From JAJKIP01 sp040509055 (lineage in GTDB: Bacteria > Bacteroidota > Bacteroidia > Chitinophagales > Chitinophagaceae): a stretch of 9,776 nucleotides of DNA. The DNA lies in the NCBI GenBank assembly GCA_040509055.1, contig JBEVLT010000411.1, positions 1 through 9,776 of the forward strand. The letters run 5' to 3'. Positions 5,807-9,776 of this stretch are shown piece by piece. The translations under genes and the position numbers were made by a program. Every line of letters begins with the position of its first letter. Positions within the stretch are counted from its first letter, which is position 1. The notes below the pieces were generated by a model. That model saw only the letters and a list, made by a program, of their open reading frames with translations, was not told the DNA's origin and searched no databases.

Positions 5807-6532
5807 ATGGAGATCATACCGGCTATAGATATCATTGGCGGAAAATGCGTGCGGCTGACACAGGGGGACTACGCACAGACAACGGTTTATAACGAGCGCC
5901 CGCTCGAAGTGGCCAAACAATTCGAAGATGCCGGCCTGCAGCGGCTGCACCTGGTGGACCTGGATGGCGCCCGGGAAGGCGCCGTGAGAAACTGGAAGGT
6001 GCTGGAAACGATTGCCGGGAAAACAGGACTGGTCATCGACTTTGGCGGCGGCATCAAGACGGAGACCGATGTACGGATCGTTTTTGATTCGGGTGCTGCA
6101 TTGGCTACGGTGGGCAGTATAGCCGTAAAGCAGGAAGACGTATTTACCGGCTGGCTGCAAAGCTTTGGCGCGGGTAAATTCCTGCTGGGAGCGGACGTGA
6201 GGAATGAGAAGCTGGCGGTGGCCGGCTGGCAGGAAACCACCGATATCTGGATCTTTGATTTTATTGAAAAATACATACAGCACGGTATAGCGCAATTGTT
6301 TTGCACTGATGTAAGCAAAGACGGGAAACTGGAAGGGCCCGCTGTTGACCTGTACAGGAATATCATCGGCAAATTTCCCTCACTTCATTTTATTGCCAGC
6401 GGGGGCGTAAGCTCGGTAAAGGACCTGGATGCATTGGCGGAAGCAGGTTGCAAAGGCGCCATCGTGGGTAAGGCCATTTATGAAAACCGGGTGAGCCTGG
6501 ACGACATTAAAAAATTCATGCTCGCATGCTGA
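5807..6532 (+). CDS. hisA: ProFAR isomerase (phosphoribosylformimino-5-aminoimidazole carboxamide ribotide isomerase)
   Basis: HisA catalyses the Amadori rearrangement of ProFAR to PRFAR (step 4) on a (beta-alpha)8 barrel. The 241 residues fit the family. The catalytic aspartates are expected at D8 (PAIDII) and, on the opposite half-barrel, at D130 (LLGADV) or D168 within CTDVSKDG (166-173), the HisA TDxxxDG motif. Two phosphate-binding half-barrel motifs are seen: FGGGIKT (79-85) with TVGSIA (101-106), and ASGGVSS (197-203) with VGKAIYE (220-226). It is paralogous to HisF, which follows. The start comes 8 nt after hisH with no SD. The last 7 nt overlap hisF (6526-6532), supporting coupled translation. 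Nothing is missing. Confidence 0.95.
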   Translation: MEIIPAIDIIGGKCVRLTQGDYAQTTVYNERPLEVAKQFEDAGLQRLHLVDLDGAREGAVRNWKVLETIAGKTGLVIDFGGGIKTETDVRIVFDSGAALATVGSIAVKQEDVFTGWLQSFGAGKFLLGADVRNEKLAVAGWQETTDIWIFDFIEKYIQHGIAQLFCTDVSKDGKLEGPAVDLYRNIIGKFPSLHFIASGGVSSVKDLDALAEAGCKGAIVGKAIYENRVSLDDIKKFMLAC

Positions 6533-7284
6533 CCAAACGCATCATACCCTGCCTGGATATTAAAGACGGGCGCACGGTGAAGGGAACCAATTTCCTGGAC
6601 CTGCGGGATGCCGGCGACCCGGTAGAGCTGGGTGCGCTGTACGCCCGGGAAGGGGCGGACGAACTTGTTTTTCTCGATATCACGGCAACGGTAGAGAAGC
6701 GGAAAACGCTTGGTGAACTGGCCAAACGGATCGCCCGCCATGTCAACATTCCATTTACCGTAGGCGGAGGAGTAAGTTCGGTGGACGATGCTTCTGTGCT
6801 GCTTGGTAGCGGGGCAGACAAAGTATCTGTCAACACAGCAGCCTTTAAAAATCCGCAACTGATCAATGACCTGGCCCGTTCATTTGGTAACCAGTTTGTG
6901 GTGCTGGCCATTGATACCAAACAGGAAGCCGATGGAGAATGGTACGTGTACCTGAACGGCGGCCGTACGAAAACAGATCTGCGCTGTGCCGACTGGGCCC
7001 GGCAGGGTGTGGAAGCCGGCGCCGGTGAAATTTTGCTCACCTCGATGAACCATGACGGGACCAAATCCGGGTTTGCACTCGACATCACCCGCCGGCTGGC
7101 TACTGTATTGCCGGTACCCGTGATCGCCAGTGGCGGCGGCGGCACCATGCAGCATTTCGTGGATGTGTTTCGTGAAGGCTGCGCCGATGCAGCCCTCGCC
7201 GCCAGCATCTTTCATTTCAAAGAGATCGGCATCCCTGAACTGAAAACCTATCTTGCTCAAAAAAATATTCCCATACGAAACTGA
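6526..7284 (+). CDS. hisF: Imidazole glycerol phosphate synthase, cyclase subunit
   Basis: HisF is the (beta-alpha)8 partner of HisH. It uses the ammonia delivered through its barrel to convert PRFAR to imidazoleglycerol phosphate plus AICAR. The 252 residues are typical. Catalytic aspartates are D11 (IIPCLDIKDGR) and D130 (VLAIDTK), in the same numbering as the well-studied Thermotoga enzyme. Phosphate sites are VGGGVSS (79-85) with KVSVNTAA (99-106), and ASGGGGT (201-207). LLTSMNHDGTKSGF (170-183) corresponds to the usual TSMDRDGTK motif, with NH in place of DR. The ATG at 6526 overlaps the hisA end by 7 nt and leads straight into the conserved N terminus, and hisI follows after 4 nt. Confidence 0.96.
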   Translation: MLTKRIIPCLDIKDGRTVKGTNFLDLRDAGDPVELGALYAREGADELVFLDITATVEKRKTLGELAKRIARHVNIPFTVGGGVSSVDDASVLLGSGADKVSVNTAAFKNPQLINDLARSFGNQFVVLAIDTKQEADGEWYVYLNGGRTKTDLRCADWARQGVEAGAGEILLTSMNHDGTKSGFALDITRRLATVLPVPVIASGGGGTMQHFVDVFREGCADAALAASIFHFKEIGIPELKTYLAQKNIPIRN

Positions 7285-7288
7285 CCCT

Positions 7289-7885
7289 ATGCAAATCGAT
7301 TTTTCCAAATACAGCGACGGACTGGTACCCGCCATTGTGCAGGACGACAGCACCGGTAAAGTATTGATGCTGGGCTTTATGAACGAAGCGGCCGTAACGC
7401 AAACCCTGGCCTTACAAAAAGTTACTTTTTACAGCCGGAGCAAGCAACGCTTATGGACCAAGGGAGAAGAAAGCGGTCACTTCCTGGAGCTGAAAAGCAT
7501 CACAGCCGATTGCGACCAGGATACCTTATTGATCAAGGCACACCCGGTTGGTCCGGTTTGTCATACAGGCGCCGATACCTGTTTCAATGAAGTGAATACT
7601 GCCGGTAACTTCCTGGCCACGCTGGAGCAAACGATCCGGCAACGCTATGAACAACCATCCGGCGATTCGTATACGTCAGGGCTGTTTCGCAAAGGGATCA
7701 ATGCCATGGCCCAGAAGGTGGGCGAGGAGGCCGTAGAGCTGGTGATCGAAGCCAAAGACCAGGATGATACACGTTTCCTGGACGAAGCCGCCGACCTGTT
7801 GTTTCATTACCTCGTGCTGCTGCGGGCCAAAGGCTTTTCGCTGGATAATGTATCGGCTACACTACAGCAACGGCATAAAAAATAA
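7289..7885 (+). CDS. hisI: Bifunctional phosphoribosyl-AMP cyclohydrolase / phosphoribosyl-ATP pyrophosphohydrolase
   Basis: This HisIE fusion performs step 2 (PR-ATP pyrophosphohydrolase) and step 3 (PR-AMP cyclohydrolase). The cyclohydrolase domain (about 1-108) shows VLMLGFMNEAA (25-35), FYSRSKQRLWTKGE (47-60), the metal-binding DCDQD (74-78) and GPVCHTGADTCF (88-99, C91, H92 and C98 as likely zinc ligands). The pyrophosphohydrolase domain (about 109-198) shows QKVGEEAVELVIEA (142-155) and DEAADLLFHYLVLL (165-178), the acidic Mg-binding helices of the MazG-like fold. The ATG at 7289 (198 aa, 4 nt after hisF) is preferred over an in-frame TTG at 7253, which would add 12 unlike residues and overlap hisF. 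It is the last his gene. No terminator is seen in the 36 nt that follow. Confidence 0.95.
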   Translation: MQIDFSKYSDGLVPAIVQDDSTGKVLMLGFMNEAAVTQTLALQKVTFYSRSKQRLWTKGEESGHFLELKSITADCDQDTLLIKAHPVGPVCHTGADTCFNEVNTAGNFLATLEQTIRQRYEQPSGDSYTSGLFRKGINAMAQKVGEEAVELVIEAKDQDDTRFLDEAADLLFHYLVLLRAKGFSLDNVSATLQQRHKK

Positions 7886-7909
7886 ATGCTGTAGTACCCG
7901 GTTTCTTTT

Positions 7910-7917
7910 CATATTTG
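7910..7917 (+). promoter_or_regulatory. Possible -7 promoter box for the receptor gene, giving a near-leaderless mRNA
   Basis: CATATTTG matches TAnnTTTG at five of the six fixed positions and ends 4 nt before the receptor ATG (7922). If used, transcription would start at or within a few bases of the start codon. No clear -33 TTTG/TTG is found 17-21 nt upstream. Weak evidence; the receptor may instead be read from the his transcript. Confidence 0.3.
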
Positions 7918-7921
7918 CGCC

Positions 7922-9776
7922 ATGAAAACAAGATTGACTGCTTTTGCTGTTTTGCTGTGTATGCAACTGACAGCGCAGGAGAAAGAAACAACACTTGATC
8001 CTGTCACCGTTACGGCCTCGCTGGTATCCAAACCTGTATCGCAAACCGGCCGGAATATCATCACCATCAGTGGCGACCAGTTCAGCAACTTTCCCATACA
8101 GTCCGTAGACGAGCTGCTGCGTTACCTGCCGGGTGTGGAAATGCAGATGCGCGGCCCGATGGGTTCACAAAGCGATATTGTGCTGCGTGGCGGCACCTTC
8201 CAGCAGGTGCTGGTGATCCTGGATGGCGTGCGGCTGAATGATCCGAATACCGGGCATTTTAATAGCTACATACCTATCGCACCGGCAGAGATCGATCACA
8301 TCGAAATATTGAAAGGCGCTTCGTCGGCCATTTACGGTTCCGAAGCGGTTGGCGGTGTCATCCACATCATTACCAAAACCTTTGCAGCCCGGCAGCAAGG
8401 CCGTAAAACACAGATAATGGCAGGAGCCACGGGTGGGGAATACCAGCTTTTCAATGCTAACGCCGGTGGGTTTTATCAGCAGGATAAAACTGCTGTCGGC
8501 GGCGGCTGGCTCAGCAACAATACCGAAGGCCAATTGCAACGCGGCACCCGCGGGTATGTATATGCCAATACGGCTTCAGCATCGGTCAGTCATTTTCTCA
8601 ATGAAAAATGGCAGCTGGCTTTCCGTTCTTCTTACGACAACCGGCGGTTTGCCGCGCAGAACTTTTATACCACGTTTGCCAGCGATACCGCCAGTGAAAA
8701 AGTGGCTACATTCTGGAGCCAGGCCCGGATCGCTTACACAGGGCAGCGGCATAAGCTCAATATCGACGCGGGCTGGAAAGCGGTAACGGATGAATACCGC
8801 TACAACGGTGTTTCCATTGCCAACGAGAACAAGAGCAAGCTGCTGCAGGCCACGCTTACCGACGAATGGAAGGTGGGGGCCAGCGCTGCGCTGGTCAGCG
8901 GCATCCAGTTCATCAATAAGTCGATCCGATCCAACGACCGGGGTAATCACCGCCTGTCGCAGGCAGCGGCCTTTTTCGTATGGAACCAGCGTCTGGGGCA
9001 GTGGACGATCAACCCGGCCCTGCGCATCGATTGGAATGAAAGAGGCGGTACAGAACTGGTGCCCCAGGTAAACCTGTCGTGGAAGCAAAACCGCCTGCAG
9101 CTGCGCGGCAGCGCCGGCAAGACGATCCGGGATGCGGATTTCACCGAACGGTTCAATAACTACAACAAACCTATCGTGGCCAGCGGTGGTCGCATCGGCG
9201 ATCCGGACCTGAAGGCCGAGCGTTCGTTCAGTTACGAAGCAGGGGCCGATCATTTTACCACCGATAACCTGAAAATATCAGGTACTTTTTTCCAGCGCTT
9301 TCATCGCCGGCTCATCGATTATACACCTACTCCGTATGCCGACATGCCGCGCAAAGACAACCTGGTGGCCGGTGGTACTTACGCCCTGGCAAAGAATATT
9401 GCCCGGGTGACGACGACCGGCGCCGAGATCGATATACAGTATAGCCGCCGCCTGGGAAATAGCCGGCTGTACGCGACCGCGGGACTGGTATGGCTGCGCA
9501 GCAAAAGCAGTGATGCGGCGCCTTCGTTCTATGTTTCTTCCCATGCCCGCTTCCTGGTTAATTTTTCGGCTGATTATTCCGGCAAAATTTTCTTTGCTTC
9601 GCTCAATGGCGTGTACAAAGACCGGGATGCGCAAACCGCTGCAGCTATCCATGCCGAAGTGTCGAAGGAATACCTGGTGCTCAATGCCAAAGCCGGTGTG
9701 ATCGCCGGCCGGCGGTTCAGGGTATTTGTGGCGATGAACAATGTGACCGATAAAGCTTATTCCGATCTGCTGGGTG
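7922..9776 (+). CDS. TonB-dependent outer-membrane receptor, BtuB-like; 3' end outside window
   Basis: The frame is open from ATG 7922 to the window end (618 codons). It encodes an outer-membrane gated transporter powered by the TonB/ExbBD system. Residues 1-19 form a signal peptide ending LTAQ. A TonB-box-like LDPVTVTAS (25-33) follows, then the plug domain (about 40-154) with ELLRYLPGV (64-72), QVLVILDGVRLND (95-107) and IEILKGASSAIYGSEAVGGVIHIITK (from 127). The rest is a beta-barrel of alternating aromatic strands. The final visible residues, NNVTDKAYSDLLG, resemble the penultimate strand-turn of this family, so about 15-20 residues are probably missing. Resemblance is to the BtuB/CirA class rather than the SusC class: there is no N-terminal carboxypeptidase-like domain in the visible start. 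No cobalamin riboswitch precedes it, so the substrate is unknown. It lies 36 nt after hisI on the same strand and could share its transcript. Confidence 0.9.
   Translation, partial: MKTRLTAFAVLLCMQLTAQEKETTLDPVTVTASLVSKPVSQTGRNIITISGDQFSNFPIQSVDELLRYLPGVEMQMRGPMGSQSDIVLRGGTFQQVLVILDGVRLNDPNTGHFNSYIPIAPAEIDHIEILKGASSAIYGSEAVGGVIHIITKTFAARQQGRKTQIMAGATGGEYQLFNANAGGFYQQDKTAVGGGWLSNNTEGQLQRGTRGYVYANTASASVSHFLNEKWQLAFRSSYDNRRFAAQNFYTTFASDTASEKVATFWSQARIAYTGQRHKLNIDAGWKAVTDEYRYNGVSIANENKSKLLQATLTDEWKVGASAALVSGIQFINKSIRSNDRGNHRLSQAAAFFVWNQRLGQWTINPALRIDWNERGGTELVPQVNLSWKQNRLQLRGSAGKTIRDADFTERFNNYNKPIVASGGRIGDPDLKAERSFSYEAGADHFTTDNLKISGTFFQRFHRRLIDYTPTPYADMPRKDNLVAGGTYALAKNIARVTTTGAEIDIQYSRRLGNSRLYATAGLVWLRSKSSDAAPSFYVSSHARFLVNFSADYSGKIFFASLNGVYKDRDAQTAAAIHAEVSKEYLVLNAKAGVIAGRRFRVFVAMNNVTDKAYSDLLG

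Noticed and set aside
7253..7288. TTG start adding 12 residues to HisIE
   Set aside because: It overlaps hisF and adds sequence unlike the family; the ATG at 7289 gives the standard N terminus.
7886..7921. Cobalamin riboswitch before the BtuB-like receptor
   Set aside because: Only 36 nt separate hisI from the receptor, far too short for the element, and no B12-box-like sequence is visible.
1..9776. tRNA genes, rRNA, CRISPR arrays, insertion sequences
   Set aside because: No cloverleaf-like sequence, regularly spaced repeat array or transposase frame was seen anywhere in the window.

Overview
The window (about 55% GC by eye) carries a complete, co-directional histidine biosynthesis operon on the + strand. 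It is flanked on the left by the tail of a tyrosine recombinase and on the right by an almost complete TonB-dependent outer-membrane receptor. The host looks like a member of the Bacteroidota, plausibly Chitinophagaceae. The reasons are promoter elements of the TTTG / TAnnTTTG type, a near absence of Shine-Dalgarno sequences, a recombinase of the 'FYRYV' type, a BtuB-like receptor with an '-AQ' signal-peptide end, and the gene order hisG-D-C-B(NB)-H-A-F-IE. The genus is inference from general resemblance.

Layout: 1-477, C-terminal catalytic part of a tyrosine recombinase, cut by the window edge. 478-603, non-coding DNA with four CTTTGTG units and an imperfect 13-bp inverted repeat enclosing 481-599. 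604-633, Bacteroidota-type promoter. 649-717, a 22-residue leader peptide with five histidines in six residues. 740-768, an intrinsic terminator preceded by competing hairpin segments, which together form a ribosome-mediated histidine attenuator. 796-7885, eight his genes. 7922 to the end, the receptor gene.

The operon encodes every enzyme from PRPP + ATP to histidine: HisG (step 1), HisIE (steps 2 and 3), HisA (4), HisH/HisF (5), the C-terminal half of HisB (6), HisC (7), the N-terminal half of HisB (8) and HisD (9, 10). Junctions are tight, from a 7-nt overlap to an 8-nt gap, except for 68 nt between hisC and hisB, so one transcript is expected. Two controls are visible or implied: transcription attenuation at the leader, and feedback on the long-form HisG through its C-terminal ACT-like domain.

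The most interesting element is the attenuator. Leader peptide, 1:2 hairpin, 2:3 antiterminator and 3:4 terminator can all be paired base by base. The architecture matches the enterobacterial his leader, but in a Bacteroidota-like setting where the leader ORF has a very short 5' UTR and no Shine-Dalgarno. Other points worth a look are the missing zinc-loop cysteines in the HisB phosphatase half, the structured repeat beside the recombinase, and the possibly leaderless receptor promoter.
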